DNA of 64,000 nucleotides, taken from NCBI RefSeq assembly GCF_019578655.1, contig NC_063257.1:28386362-28450361 (forward strand), given 5' to 3'. Shown piece after piece: positions 37,685 through 48,973 of the stretch (position 1 is its first letter; every line of letters begins with the position of its first letter). This DNA comes from Ricinus communis. Taxonomy: Eukaryota > Streptophyta > Magnoliopsida > Malpighiales > Euphorbiaceae. The position numbers were made by a program, and so were the translations under genes. The notes under the pieces were generated by a model, which worked only from the letters and a program-made list of their open reading frames with translations, searched no databases and was not told where the DNA came from.

Positions 37685-39099
37685 ATGAGAGAGTAGTTGA
37701 CTGGTCAACAACTCTTATAGTCCTAAATTTTATGAGCCAGCTTAACAAAAACAAGGGGAAATTCATGTGGTCCTACCTAATAATACTCTAACCCAAATTA
37801 CTTCATTATATGCATCCCGAATTCTTGCATTGTCACTTGTATTGCACTTGGATAAATAAAAAACAACATGTCTCGTATTGCTTAATCATCAAGCTAAGCC
37901 CCAATGCTTATGCCAATTCTTATGTCATTAGAAGTCATCGTGCCTAGAGGAATAAGGAATGATGGAGATCCCAATGGTGCCAATCCTGGGTTAGAATATT
38001 TGGGTAAGACTTGATTCTCAGCATTCCCTCTTTCCTTCAAAAGATTCATCCGAGAATATCCCAAGAATAATATCAATACTCGAGCAACTAATTTCTTTCT
38101 TTGCATTTGTCCAAGCCTTGGATCAATGCCTTTGATTGCCACTTCTACATGCTTTCACTCAACACTCGTGTTTACGCTCCTCAAATAAAATCACAAGTTC
38201 TTTTCCATACGGTTAAGCTTAAGGATCAAATCGATTAGATTTAAACACAAAGGTAGATAAAGTACACAAAGGTAGATAAAGTACATAGAAGAAAGGAAGG
38301 ACATGAGCTTAGAAGAACAAGGAAGGATGGAGATCTCAATGCTGCAAATCCTGAATCGAAATATTTGGGAGTGCCTCGATTCTCATCGTTCTCTCTTTTC
38401 ACTAAAAGATTTGTCCATGATCATTTGGAGAATGATATCAACACATGATCAACTAATCTTCTTTCTTCGCATTCGTCAAAGTATTGGATCGGTGCCTATG
38501 ATTGCCGCTTTCCACGTGCTGTCACTTAACAATCGTATTTATGCTCCCCAAATAAAAGAAACCATCATACTAGACAGAGATTAGGAAGAAATAAACAAAA
38601 TGAGAATATAGGTAAGATTTTAGATCCGGTAAGGAAAGAAATGATAAGTCTATGCTCGCTAGCACGAGTGTTGATAAGGCCACAAAGTTCTTGAAAGAAC
38701 CAATAACTTGATTTCCCGCAAGATGAAAAGCTGAAATAATATGCTCATTGGCCTTAAGTATTCGGTTGCATGCAGTTTTTTTATAGTGCAAAAGCCCTCA
38801 TTCCATAAGAAGCGAAAACTAGAAGCTAAATATTAATAAATAAACAAAGAAAGATAAATAAACTATAGTCAAATCAAGAATGAGAGAGGAATTGACTAGC
38901 AATTACTCTCGTAGTCCCAAATTTTATGAGCCAGCTTGACAAAGAAAAAAGGTAAATTTGAGTGGGCCTATCTAAAAACACTCTGACCCAAATTACTTCA
39001 TTATATGCATCCCAAACATCAAAAAGCTTGTATTCCCACCTATATTAGACTTCTCCCTTTCATGCGTGGATTCATATGTCATCCTACTTTATCATCTAC
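37685..39099 (+). repeat. 1-kb repeat unit copies, up to the shared LTR insertion site
   Basis: A shortened unit 37685-38280 (it jumps from AAATAAAATCACAAG to a TTAAACACAAAGG segment) is followed by a fuller one 38300-39099. The second holds the GTTCTTGAAAGAAC dyad at ~38687 and TTCGGTTGCATGCAG at 38761. The text 38310-39099 is paralogous to 51000-51860, including the uncommon CTCTTTTCACTAAAA. The ORFs here (93 codons at 38303) belong to the repeat. Confidence 0.8.
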
Positions 39100-41112
39100 T
39101 ATCACACTTGTACTCTAAGTATGTATTCATTCTTTTACCATTGGATTTTCATATAGTATCTTAATTGAATTAAGGTAGTACTTAAGTGTATTTAATAATA
39201 ACTAATAGTGGGACTTAATTGAAATGAAAAAGAGATGGTGGATTGAATTAGGATGAAAGAACAAAAGTTAGAGGGTTCAAATAGTTTATTCCTCTATGAT
39301 TTTGTAGTTTTATCTTTGTGCTAGTTTTGTCTTTATCTTTATGGAATCAGATGAAACAGTTTATTGCTCATTCTATTAGGATAGTTTGAGCTGGTCACGT
39401 TAAATTATGCTTAACTCCTTCTATAGTTATCTAATTGAAGTGAAAATATTTTTGCTCATTATAGACTTGAATAACTAGAAGTATACAAAAGATGAGCCTC
39501 AAATACCTCATATGTAGTTCCCAATAATTTTTCAAAGTTGGCCCAAAATCTGCCCTATCATGATTGTTGAGATAGGAATGCAACTTTGAGTTTAAAACCA
39601 TAATTTGCATATCATTTAGGGGCTACATGATAGGAGAGCATAAAGGCTTATTATTTTGTTGAGTTCTAAGTGAAATTTATGAATTAGGTGTTGAAAAAGG
39701 TAAGGAAAACGCAAGTGCAAGATAGATATTTTGTGGAGCTGGTTGGGTATGACTAAAGGCCACTTTCAGTGAGTAGATATCAAGCCCTTGCAAAGTTGAT
39801 TTCTTTGATTTCAAAGCTGAATATGGAACTTTGAAACAAAAGAAACTTAAAGTTGTTATTTAAGCTTATTAAATTACAGATTGGTACTTTATATTCTATT
39901 GGTTTTACAAATTTAAAGTATAATTAACAAAAGTAGGTTGTTTGTGTTGGATTTTATGTGTGATGATTTTGCAATTCTACAACAAGAGTATTTCAGCTTT
40001 TAGTTCGCCTATTTAATCAATGTATAATGTTAATTAAAGATCTTGGCTTTCTTTTATGAGCACAAACATTGATAGCCTTAATTTCATCGATTTCACATTA
40101 CTTATATTTCACAATTACGGGGCAATCTGATATAGTTTCATTTTAATGTTAAAAGGAGCATTCATCCAATGCCTTTGCGCGAGTGAAAGAGTACTTTGTT
40201 TTCAAGAAATGCCTCCTCACAGTTACGTGTTTGAAATGTTCTCAGATTGATACATCCACATGTGATTTGTGTGTGGTTGTTAATACGCATTAGACAACGG
40301 GGCACTTGATTGCAAGCCGGTGAAAGGAAATGGGCCACACCATGCTAATGTAGAAGAAGGGTTAGCCATCAAGTGTCCTAGAGTGAGATTTTGAATGAGG
40401 GTTGATTGGTGATAATCATTGTTAGGATGGTTAAAATCTATGAGACTTTTTATACCATTTAAAGTGTATGATGTTGATAATTAGTATTGCTATTTTGTAT
40501 GAGTGTTTGTAGTGGTGCTTTCTTGCTTAACAAAGATTAATTGCCTCAAGAGTCTAATGTATAATGTTATATATTTTGTATAATTATATGGTTTTCTTCT
40601 ACTTACAGTTATCTAAATTATTTTCTACTTGTATATCTATTCACTGAGTATTTTTATACTCATTCTACTCTTTCATAAATTTTATTCAGGAAGTAAGGCT
40701 TGATAGTGGGTGGTTGAGCTAGTAAGTGTGATTAAAGGCGAGATTAAGGTTGGCCAACATTTCTCGTCTGAGGAGTCATATACATACTCATTGTAACTTG
40801 TATATAAATCTTCATCCTTGTTTCATACCATGGTGCTTATGTACATGTAAAAAGCTATGTGATAAAGTTAAGGTTTAAAAGCAAACTTTGTATATTAACT
40901 TATTGAATAATGTTTAATAAAGGAATTTCTAGTTATAGTCGTTGTAATAAAACATCATATTAAAAAAATGATCTATTTTTCATAATTATGATTTCAAATA
41001 CATTATTACATATACATATGTAAGTATGTTATAATTCAACTAAACTAAAAAGATTTTAGAAAGCATTTGGTTTTAAATATACATGTCGGGCTACGTCAGA
41101 TGAGGTGTGACT
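39100..41112. mobile_element. Solo LTR of a chromovirus-type element, copy 1 (2.0 kb)
   Basis: The ends read TATCACAC (39100) and GTGTGACT (41112), decayed forms of the TGTCACAC/GTGTGACA inverted ends best kept in copy 2 (51865-55484). The left flank is TCTAC and the right flank TTTAT, the same five bases with two C-to-T changes, consistent with a target duplication. No coding sequence is visible. The unit resumes after it (GCCACCAGTCAAGCTTG). LTR direction is unresolved. Confidence 0.75.
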
Positions 41113-41558
41113 TTTATGTAATCCCAAATGCCACCAGTCAAGCTTGTCAATTGCGCTCCCATGATTCCTTATATCTATCCTTCTGTAATCAGGAGTCCTT
41201 GTCCTTAGAGGAGCAAGGAATGATGGAGATCCCAATGGTGCATCTCATGAATAAGAATATCTAGGCAATGCCTCGATTCTCATTCGTTGCCTCTTTCTTC
41301 TAAGAGATTCGCCTATGATCATTCAGAAAATGATATCAATACTTGATCAACTAATTTTTTTTGCATTTCTCCATGCATTGGATCGGTACCTATGATTGTC
41401 GCTTTCATGCGCTTTAACTCAACACTCCTTTTTATGCTCACCAAGTAAAACTAAACCATCATATTATATAGAAATTAGAAAGAGTGACACAAAAGAAACA
41501 AACAAAATGAGAACATAGGTAGGCTTTCGGGTCCAGTATGGGAAGAAATCACAAATTT
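41113..41558 (+). repeat. 1-kb repeat unit, partial
   Basis: A direct unit from AATGCCACCAGTCAAGC to TATTCTCTT, where the gypsy pol fragment begins. It is paralogous to 55485-55935; both have the unusual CATCTCATGAATAAGAATATC. Confidence 0.8.
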
Positions 41559-43606
41559 TATATTCTCTTGGAAGGGTCCATCTCCTCTTACTTACAACTT
41601 AGAATGCCTTTGAAAAGGAAACCTCTCCTTGTGCATATGCAACCACACCCTAATACCAGGTTCAAACATAGCTTGTTTTCGACCTTTGTTGTGATGACGC
41701 GTGGCTTGCTCATTTCTCTTCTTTGTTAGTTTCCTTACCTTGTTATGAAGTTGTCTAACATATTCAGCCTTCTTGGAACAATCCAAGTTAGCACGCTCTT
41801 ATAATGGCAAAGGTAACAAATCCAAAGGAGTTAGTGGATTGAAACCATAAACAACTTCAAAAGGGCTACAATAAATAGATTAATGCACACTCTTAATATA
41901 TGCAAACTCTATATGAGGTAAGCAATCTTCCCAAGATTTGATACTCTTTTTTATAATAGTACGCAATAATTGTCCTAAGGCCTATTAACCACTTTGGTTT
42001 GACCATCTGTTTGAGGGTGACAAGTAGTAGAAAATAACAGTTTAGTAACTAAGTTAGTCCACAAACGTCTTCCAAAAATAGGATAAAAGTTTTGCATCCC
42101 TATCCCTAACAATAGCCTTAGACATGACATGCAAACGTACTACTTCTCTAAGGAATAAATCAGCAATATGTGATGCTTCATCGGCTTTATGACATGCAAT
42201 AAAGTGTGCCATTTTACTAAATCTATCAACTCCTACATAAATACTATCATTGCCATGCCTAGACCTTGGCGATCCTAAGATAAAATCCATAGAAACATCA
42301 ATCCAAGGTGAAATAGAAATAGGCATTGGCATATACAATCCATGGGGCTTGCTTTTAGACTTAGCACGTAAACAAAAAACATAGTTGGCACAATATTTCT
42401 CAACATCAACATGCCTTTTTTACCAATAAAAGTGCTCATGCAACATATCTAAAGTCTTAGCAACACCAAAATGCCCCATGAATCCTCCCTCATGTGATTC
42501 TTTTAAAAGTAATCTACGTATAGAACAATTAGGCACACATAAGCAATTATCCTTAAACAAGTAGCCATCATGCCTATAGTATTTATCAAAATCTCCATGC
42601 TCGTATGCATCATATACACTTTCAAAATTTGCATCATCAAGATAATGTTCTTTAAGCAATTCAAATCCAATCAATTTAGAATGAAGTATGTTGCTCAACG
42701 CATACCTCCTAGAGAGTGCATCAGCCACCACATTATCCTTACCCTTCTTATATTTTATCATATAATGAAAGGTCTCTATAAATGAACTTCAAGTTGCATG
42801 CCTTTTGTTCAATTTATTTTGACCCTTCAAATGCTTTAAGCTCTCATAATTTGTATGAATTACGAACTCCTTGGGCAATAAACAATGTTGCCATGTCTCT
42901 AACGCCTACACCAATGTAAACATTTCCTTATCATAGGTGGGATAGTATAAGCTTGCACGACTAAGCTTTTCCCTAAAATAGGCAATTGGCCTACCCTTTT
43001 GCATCAATACAGCTCCAATTCCAACATTAGAAGCATCATATTCAATCTCAAAAGTAGAAGGTAAAGCAAGTAAAGGAGCATTAATCAATTTATCTTTCAA
43101 AACCTGAAATGCCCTATCTTGTGCCTCTCCCCATTTAAAACCTATATGCTTCTTAATAACCTCAGTTAAAGGGGTGGCAAGGGTAGAAAAATCCCTAACA
43201 AATCGCCTATAGAAGCTAGCTAGGCCATGAAAAGATCTCACCTCAATCACACTCTTAGGTGTCCGTCAAAAAGCAATAGCCTCTACCTTTTCTTTATCTA
43301 CCTCAATCCTATTAGCACTAACAACATATCCAAGAAAAACTACCTTAGGACCGCAAAAGTCATAATTGCCAAGATTAGCATAAAGCTTTTCTCGTCGTAA
43401 GACATCAAATAAAGTCCTAAGATGCTCTAAATGCTCATGCATGGAATTGCTATAGACTAATATGTCATCAAAATACAAAATAATAACTTATCGATAAAAG
43501 GATGCAAAACATGGTTCATAAGTCTCATAAAGGTACTAGGGGCATTAGTTGGCATAAAAGGCATCACTAGCCACTCATACAAAGCATACTTAGTCTTAAA
43601 GGCAGT
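41559..43606 (-). pseudogene. Ty3/gypsy pol fragment: RT C-half, RNase H, integrase
   Basis: Reading down from 43606: RT thumb side ([16 protein letters not shown], then [11 protein letters not shown]), a frameshift at the catalytic box, [10 protein letters not shown] near 43470, and FLGYVVSANRIEVDKEKV. Next is RNase H ([16 protein letters not shown], then [16 protein letters not shown], to 42906). Integrase follows: an HHCC zinc region ([10 protein letters not shown], then YCANYVFC), a stop at ~42420, the catalytic-core text [15 protein letters not shown] and [13 protein letters not shown], and a C-terminal part (RQLHNKVRKLTKK, 41592-41786). Both ends are cut mid-protein: before the RT N-half and after the integrase RHSKL text. 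Sequence style fits plant chromoviruses. Several stops and frameshifts make it non-functional. No LTR of its own is attached. Confidence 0.88.
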
Positions 43607-44524
43607 TGATATGGACCAACCACCATCACATGGATTTCATGAAGATGGACTTGATGAAGATGAGCAAGAGCATGGAGGAGTTCGGCCAAATCTTGAAGCC
43701 CAAGATCAAAGTCAAGTTATTGGGGCTAGATCCAATGCAATTGCCTCAAGGCCTAATAACTAGATCAAGATCTAAGAAGTATCAACAAGCCTTAATTCAA
43801 CACATACAAGGCCTTGTGAATTCTGCCTAAGAGGAATTGCAAGGAGTTCAAGACTTTCGTTTAAGTGAAGGCCCAACTCAACTTAATGTATTACAAGTGC
43901 AAGTGTTTAATGGGCTAACTTAATCTTTTATTTGGGCTCAAAAAGACTAAAGCTGCTGAATTGGAGCATATGAAGACTTTAAGCCTAACTTAGCTTATGT
44001 TTTAAGGCCCATATGCCTTGACTTAAGTAAATTAGAGTTACTTTACTTAAGTTGGGTGGCTACACATGTTATTTACTCTAGTTAGGACTTTGTTTAAGTT
44101 ATCTCTTTTAGTTAGGATGGTTATCTTTATCTTATATGAGATGTAAATCCTTATTAGTTAAGATTTAGGTTTCTCTAAGGCCTATATAAGGCTAGTACGA
44201 AATTTGATGTGGGAATTAAGTTAAAAGTTGAATGATAATTGGTATTTTACCTTAATGCATGTTTGCTTTATCTTTGTGTTCTTGTGTAGAATGCATGCTT
44301 ATGAAAAATTTAAGTAGATTAATCATCTTCTTGTGGAGTGTTTCAAAATTGGGATTTAGGAACAAGTTTTCTAAATTCTAATTTTTGATTATCTATCTAA
44401 GTAATATGTTTTCTAACCTTTCTTAGGGGTTCAACCGAATCGGTTCTAAGGGTTTTCTTGTTAATATGTTGGGGGTTCGAAATTTAAAAGGGGCCTCAAG
44501 CTTATTCATGGAGGTTCCATATCA
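43607..44524 (+). mobile_element. First LTR of the composite element (918 bp)
   Basis: Starts TGATATGGACCAAC and ends GGAGGTTCCATATCA, with a 5-bp inverted repeat TGATA/TATCA. Its start interrupts the minus-strand RT fragment. TATA box CCTATATAAG at 44181-44190. Its first ~230 bp contain an open stretch with DPMQLPQGLITRSRSKKYQQAL, resembling the C-terminal tail of chromovirus pol, which suggests the ancestral pol overlapped the 3' LTR. That last point is inference. Confidence 0.72.
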
Positions 44525-44526
44525 TT

Positions 44527-44538
44527 TGGTATGAGAAC
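44527..44538 (+). other. Primer-binding site, initiator Met type, degenerate
   Basis: TGGTATGAGAAC follows the LTR end by two bases and matches TGGTATCAGAGC at 10 of 12 positions. The copy after the second LTR (TGGTATCAGAGG, from 45812) is closer. Confidence 0.7.
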
Positions 44539-45141
44539 TTTGGCTCTAGATCAAGTTTTATCCTTTCGTATTTTCATTAGTCAATTCTGATTTCTTATGT
44601 TTCTTTGTTCTTTTTTTTTAAAATTCGGTTCATGTTATTAGTTCTTTGTTTAAGTCAATTGTCAGAGTTCTAAAATTAAAAGAATAATCTTGTTTTGGTA
44701 TTTTAATTATGTCCTTTTTCTTATTCATTCATTAAGGTTAGTTATTCTCCATTACATCTTGTTCTTACATTTTCTTTTTTGTGTTTTGGCTTAATCATGT
44801 TCATTAAGTCTAGTTATGTGTTCTATTTGTCATGTCATTTTAATTTTGATTTGTTTTAGTGTTAAACACGTGAGTAGTATGTGAGAGATCTACTATCGAA
44901 AAGATTGCCATAACCAACACATGGACAACTTGTTTTACACAAGATTTCATATACAAGGCAAGCGTGTAATGTGATTATTAATAGTGGGAGTTGCACTAAT
45001 ATTGTAAGTACTTTCTTCATTAGTAGATTAGGGCTCCCTACCATACCACACTTATATCCATATAAGCTTCAATGGCTTAATGATTATGGTGAGATTAAGG
45101 TGATGATAGTGGTGATGAGCCGGCCTTAGATGACGACACAC
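44539..45141 (+). other. Non-coding interior of the composite element
   Basis: T-rich sequence with no recognisable gag or pol. The 60-codon minus frame at 44862-45044 has no recognisable domain. I see no RNA gene in it. Confidence 0.55.
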
Positions 45142-45157
45142 AAGAAGAAATGGGGAA
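45142..45157 (+). other. Polypurine tract
   Basis: AAGAAGAAATGGGGAA is purine-only except one T and abuts the LTR start TGATACG at 45158, the position expected for the plus-strand primer. Confidence 0.65.
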
Positions 45158-45809
45158 TGATACGAACCAAACTAGCAAAACGAATCTTACTCCAACAAGG
45201 AGTCTTGATGATGCAAATCCTACTAGCTCAAGGATTTCTAATGCAATAAGGAGTCCTGACTCAACTAGGAATCCTAATCCTTCACGGAGTCCTGATGATA
45301 TTAGGAGTTCAAGTAATAAAAAGAATCCTAATTCAACTAGGAGTCCTAGTTCAATTCAAATCGCAAGTCAATAAGCTTATCCAAGGCTTGAAGAATTGGA
45401 TTTAAGTTAAAGGCTTATTAATCTAATTCAGTTTATTGCACTTGAATGAATATAATTGGACTTAAAAAGATGAAAGAAGCTGAATTGGAGCATATAAAGA
45501 CTTTGGGCCTAACCTGGCTTATGTTATGAGGCCCATTTATATGACTTATGTAAATTACGATTTTATGGCTAAGTCTAAATTGCAACCCCATGGGTTAAAT
45601 ACTCATTTGCCTATTCTTGATGTTCCTTGGACAAATTTATTTATGGATTTTGCACTTGGATTGCCTAGGACTAGAAAGGGCTGAGATAGTATATTTGTTG
45701 ATTTAGTAAGATGGCTCATTTTATACCATCTCATAAAACCGATGATGATACTTATGTTGCTTAATTGTTTTTTAGGGAAGTTGTGTGATTGCATGGAGGT
45801 TCCATATCA
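45158..45809 (+). mobile_element. Second LTR, chimeric (652 bp)
   Basis: Starts TGATACGAACCAAACTAGC, as in the LTRs at 48191 and (reversed) 46727, and ends GGTTCCATATCA. Its first ~210 bp are a run of AGGANTCCT-like motifs. Its middle does not match the first LTR: after ~45560 it contains an integrase fragment, and the normal TATA region is absent. Confidence 0.7.
45565..45797 (+). pseudogene. Integrase catalytic-core fragment embedded in an LTR
   Basis: The plus-strand frame reads [17 protein letters not shown], then [21 protein letters not shown], a stop, DSIFVD, and after a frameshift a REVV-stop-LHG end. This is the linker and first-Asp part of a gypsy integrase core, like the region near 42190-42330 on the minus strand but from a different copy. 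It sits between LTR sequence on both sides. Stops and a frameshift make it dead. Confidence 0.78.
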
Positions 45810-45841
45810 TTTGGTATCAGAGGCAAAGCTTTGATACCAAA
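45810..45841. repeat. Palindrome of two facing primer-binding sites
   Basis: TTTGGTATCA (45810-45819) and TGATACCAAA (45832-45841) are perfect 10-bp inverted arms around a 12-base spacer containing AAGCTT. It marks the head-to-head contact of the plus LTR (45158-45809) with the minus LTR (45842-46727). Confidence 0.75.
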
Positions 45842-46727
45842 GGTTAAAGAGCCTCCATGAACAGAACCCACGAACTCTATTCCTTATGAACCTGTGAATC
45901 AAAAACTTGAAAACTCAAAGAACAACTTGAAATCAAACCCTAGGATCATCTAATTAGATTGTAAGATGATAAAGAATTAGAACCTAAGGAAAACTAAGTC
46001 CCTTTGACCTTAATTCCAAGTATGCCACAAGGATAGATCAACTCCTTGATAAGTAAGATTTGAATTCAAACAAGAACACAAAGACAAAGCAAACAAGCTT
46101 TTAGGTAAAAATATCAATTATCATTCAACTTCAACTTAACTTTACATCAAAATTCGTACTAGCCTCATATAAACCTTAGAAAATTCTAAATCTTAACTAA
46201 TAAGGATTTACACCTCATATAGGATAAAGATAACCTTCCTAACTAAAAGAGATAACTTAAACAAAGTCATAATTAGGTTAAAATACATATGTAGCAGCCC
46301 ATAATAAGCCATAAAATTTTAATTTACAAGTCATATAGACGGGCCTCATAACATAAGCCAAGTTAGGCCCAAAGTCTTCATATGCTCTAATTCAGCTTCT
46401 TTGGTGTTTACAAGCCCAATTAGATTCATTCAAGCCCAATAAACTGAAATCAATGAACCTTGAACTTAAAATTTAATTATGTATCCTTAGCCCAAATGTT
46501 TTAGATAAGCTCATTGACTTATAATTTGAATCAGACTAGGCATCCTAGTTGAATTAGGATTTCTTTTGTTGCTTGAACTCCTAATATCATCAGGACTCCT
46601 TGCTGGATTAAGATTCCTAATTGAGGCAGGACTCCTTATTGGATTAGGATTCCTTGAGCTAGTAGGATTTGCATCATCAAGACTCCTTGTCGGAGTAGGA
46701 ATCGTTGTGCTAGTTTGATTTGTATCA
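45842..46727 (-). mobile_element. Inverted LTR of the TGATA...TATCA family
   Basis: Read on the minus strand it starts TGATACAAATCAAACTAGC at 46727, has the AGGANTCCT run, a weak TATA-like ATATGAGGCTAGTACGAA near 46155-46170, and ends CATGGAGGC near 45852. The terminal bases are altered, so the low-coordinate boundary is approximate. The 1-kb repeat resumes at 46728 (AAGCTAAATATGAATAAAT). Confidence 0.72.
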
Positions 46728-48190
46728 AAGCTAAATATGAATAAATAAATAATTAAGTAAAGATTAATAAACTATAGTCAAATTAAGAACCAGGGAGGAG
46801 TTGATTCAGAACAACTCTCGTAGTCCTCCATTTTATGAGCAAGCTTAATAAAAATAAGGGTAAATTCGGGTAGGCCTACCTAAAAACACTCCAACCCAAA
46901 TTACTTCATTATATGCATTTCAAATGCGCTCGAATTCGAGTTTGTATTACACTTGGATTAATCGAAAACAACTTGATTTCTCCCTTACGCACGTGGATTT
47001 ACATCTCTCATGCTTGATCATCAAGCTAAGCTCCAATGCAACCGGTCAAGCTTATTAATTGTGATCCCATGATTCCTTACGCCCAACCTTGCGTCATCAG
47101 GAGTCATCATGCCTAGAGGAAGAAGGAAGGATGGAAATCCTAATGGTGAAAATCCTGACTCAGAATATTTGGGCATGCCTTGATTCTCGACGTTCCTTCT
47201 TACATCTAAAAGATTCCTTCACGATCGTTCAGAGAATGATAATAATACACGATCAACTAATTTTCTTTCTTCACATTCGTTGAAGCATTGGATCGGTGCC
47301 TATGATTACTGCTTCCATGCGCATTCATACCACTCATGTTTATGCTCTCTATATAAAACCAAACCAATATACTAGATAGCGATTAGAAAGAGAGACACAA
47401 AAGAAGCAGACAAAATGAGAATAGAGGTAGGATTTCAAATTCGATAAGGAAAGAAATAACATGTTCTTTGTTCTCTTCCATACAACTGAGCATAAGGATC
47501 AAATCAAATTGATTTAAATACAAGCATAGACAAAGAACACAAGAGAAAGGAAGGATGTGAGGCATAAGTCTATGCTCACTAGCACGAGTGTTGAACCCAT
47601 AATTTGATTTCCTACAAGGTAGAAAACTGAAATAGTATGCTCATTAGCTTCAAGTATTCGGTTGCGTGCAATTTTTATAGTGCAAAAGCCCTCATTCCAT
47701 AAGAAGAGGAGACTAGAAGCTAAATATGAATAAATAAACAAAGAAAGATTAATATACTAAAGTCAAATTAATAACCAGAGAGGAGTTGACTAGGCAACAA
47801 CTCTTGTAGTCCCAAATTTTATGAGCTACCTTAATAAAAATAAGAGTAAATTCAGGTGGGCCTACCTAAAAACACTTCTACCCAAATTACTTCATTACAT
47901 GCATTTCAAATATCAAAGCGCTCGGATTTTTCCTATATACGATTCGATTTACATCTCTACTGCTTGATCATCAAGCTAAGCCCCAATGCCACTGGTCAAG
48001 CTTGTTAATTGTGTTCCCATGATTTCTTATGCCCAACCTTGCATTATCAAGAGTCCTCATGCCTAGCGGAACAAGGAAGGATGGAGATCCTAATGGTGCA
48101 AATCCTGAATCAGAATGTTTGGGCGTGCCGTGATTCTCGGCATTCCATCTTTCCTCTAAAAGATTCCTCCATGATCATTCAAAGAATGAT
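46728..48190 (+). repeat. 1-kb repeat unit copies
   Basis: One near-complete unit (46728-47740) and most of a second (47740-48190), with the usual landmarks: CATGATTCCTTACGCCC at 47067, TTCGGTTGCGTGC at 47657, GTTGACTAGGCAAC at 47785. The second is cut at AAAGAATGAT by the solo LTR at 48191. Short frames at 47089, 47383, 47514 and 48009 are repeat-borne. Confidence 0.8.
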
Positions 48191-48973
48191 TGACATGAAC
48201 CAAACTAGCACAACGAATCCTACTCCAACAAGGAGTCTTGATGATGCAAATCCTGCTAGCTCAAGGAACCCTAATAAGATATAGAGTCCTGACTCAACTA
48301 GGAATCCTAATCCTGCAAGGAGTCTTGATGATATTAGGAGTTCAAGCAACGAAAGGAATCCTAATTCAACTTGGAATCCTAATTTAACTGGGAGTCCTAG
48401 TTTGATTCAAATTGCAAATCGATGAGCTTATCCAAGAGATTTGGGCTAAGGACACATCAAGGCTTGAAGAATTGGACTTAAGTTCTAGGCTTACTAATCT
48501 AATTTAATTATTAGGCTTGAATGAATCAAATTGGGCTTAAAAAGGTTATCTTTATCCTATATCCGATGTAAATCCTTATTAGTCAAGATTTAGGGTTTTC
48601 TAAAGCCTATATAAGGCTAGTACGAATTTTGATGTAATGAATTAAAAAGTTAAAGTTGAAGTTGAAGTTAAAAATTGAATGATAATTGGTTATTAAACCT
48701 TAAAGCTGTTTGCTTTGTCTTTGTGTTCTCGTGTAGAATGCATGATTAAGAAACATTCAAGTGGATTGACCATCTTCTTATGGAGTGTTTCCAAATTGGG
48801 ATTTAGGAACAAGTTTTCTAAATTCTAATTCTTCATCATCTTTCTAAGTAATCTGTTTACTAACCTTTCTTATAGGTTGAACTGAATTGGTTCTTGGGGT
48901 TTTCATATTAATGTGTTGGGGGTCCACATTTCAAAAGGGGGTTCTCAAGCTTTTTCATGAAGGTTTCATATCA
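48191..48973 (+). mobile_element. Solo LTR with target-site duplication (783 bp)
   Basis: Starts TGACATGAACCAAACTAGC and ends AAGGTTTCATATCA. Flanks are ATGAT (48186-48190) and ATAAT (48974-48978), a 5-bp duplication with one change. Removing the LTR and one flank restores the repeat text AGAATGATATCAATACAC. TATA box CCTATATAAGG at 48606-48616. The AGGANTCCT run is at ~48225-48400. There is no internal region, so it is a solo LTR left by LTR-LTR recombination. Confidence 0.87.

Larger units (their letters stand above)
43607..45809 (+). mobile_element. Non-autonomous composite LTR element (LTR, primer site, ~0.6-kb interior, PPT, LTR)
   Basis: An LTR (43607-44524) is followed by an initiator-Met-type primer site (44527), ~600 bp without gag or pol, a purine tract (45142-45157) and a second LTR (45158-45809) of the same family. 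The interior is too short to code for transposition, so any movement needed another element's proteins. The second LTR is again followed by a primer site, which suggests recombination between copies rather than one clean insertion. Confidence 0.7.

Noticed and set aside
44527..44538. tRNA gene suggested by TGGTATCAGAG-like text
   Set aside because: Only the tRNA 3'-end complement is present, next to LTR ends, which is a primer-binding site; no cloverleaf surrounds it.
45150..45374. Ser/Asn/Pro-repeat protein from the frame at 45150
   Set aside because: It is the AGGANTCCT run at the start of an LTR read in one frame. Related LTRs break the frame and the palindromes are better conserved than the peptide.
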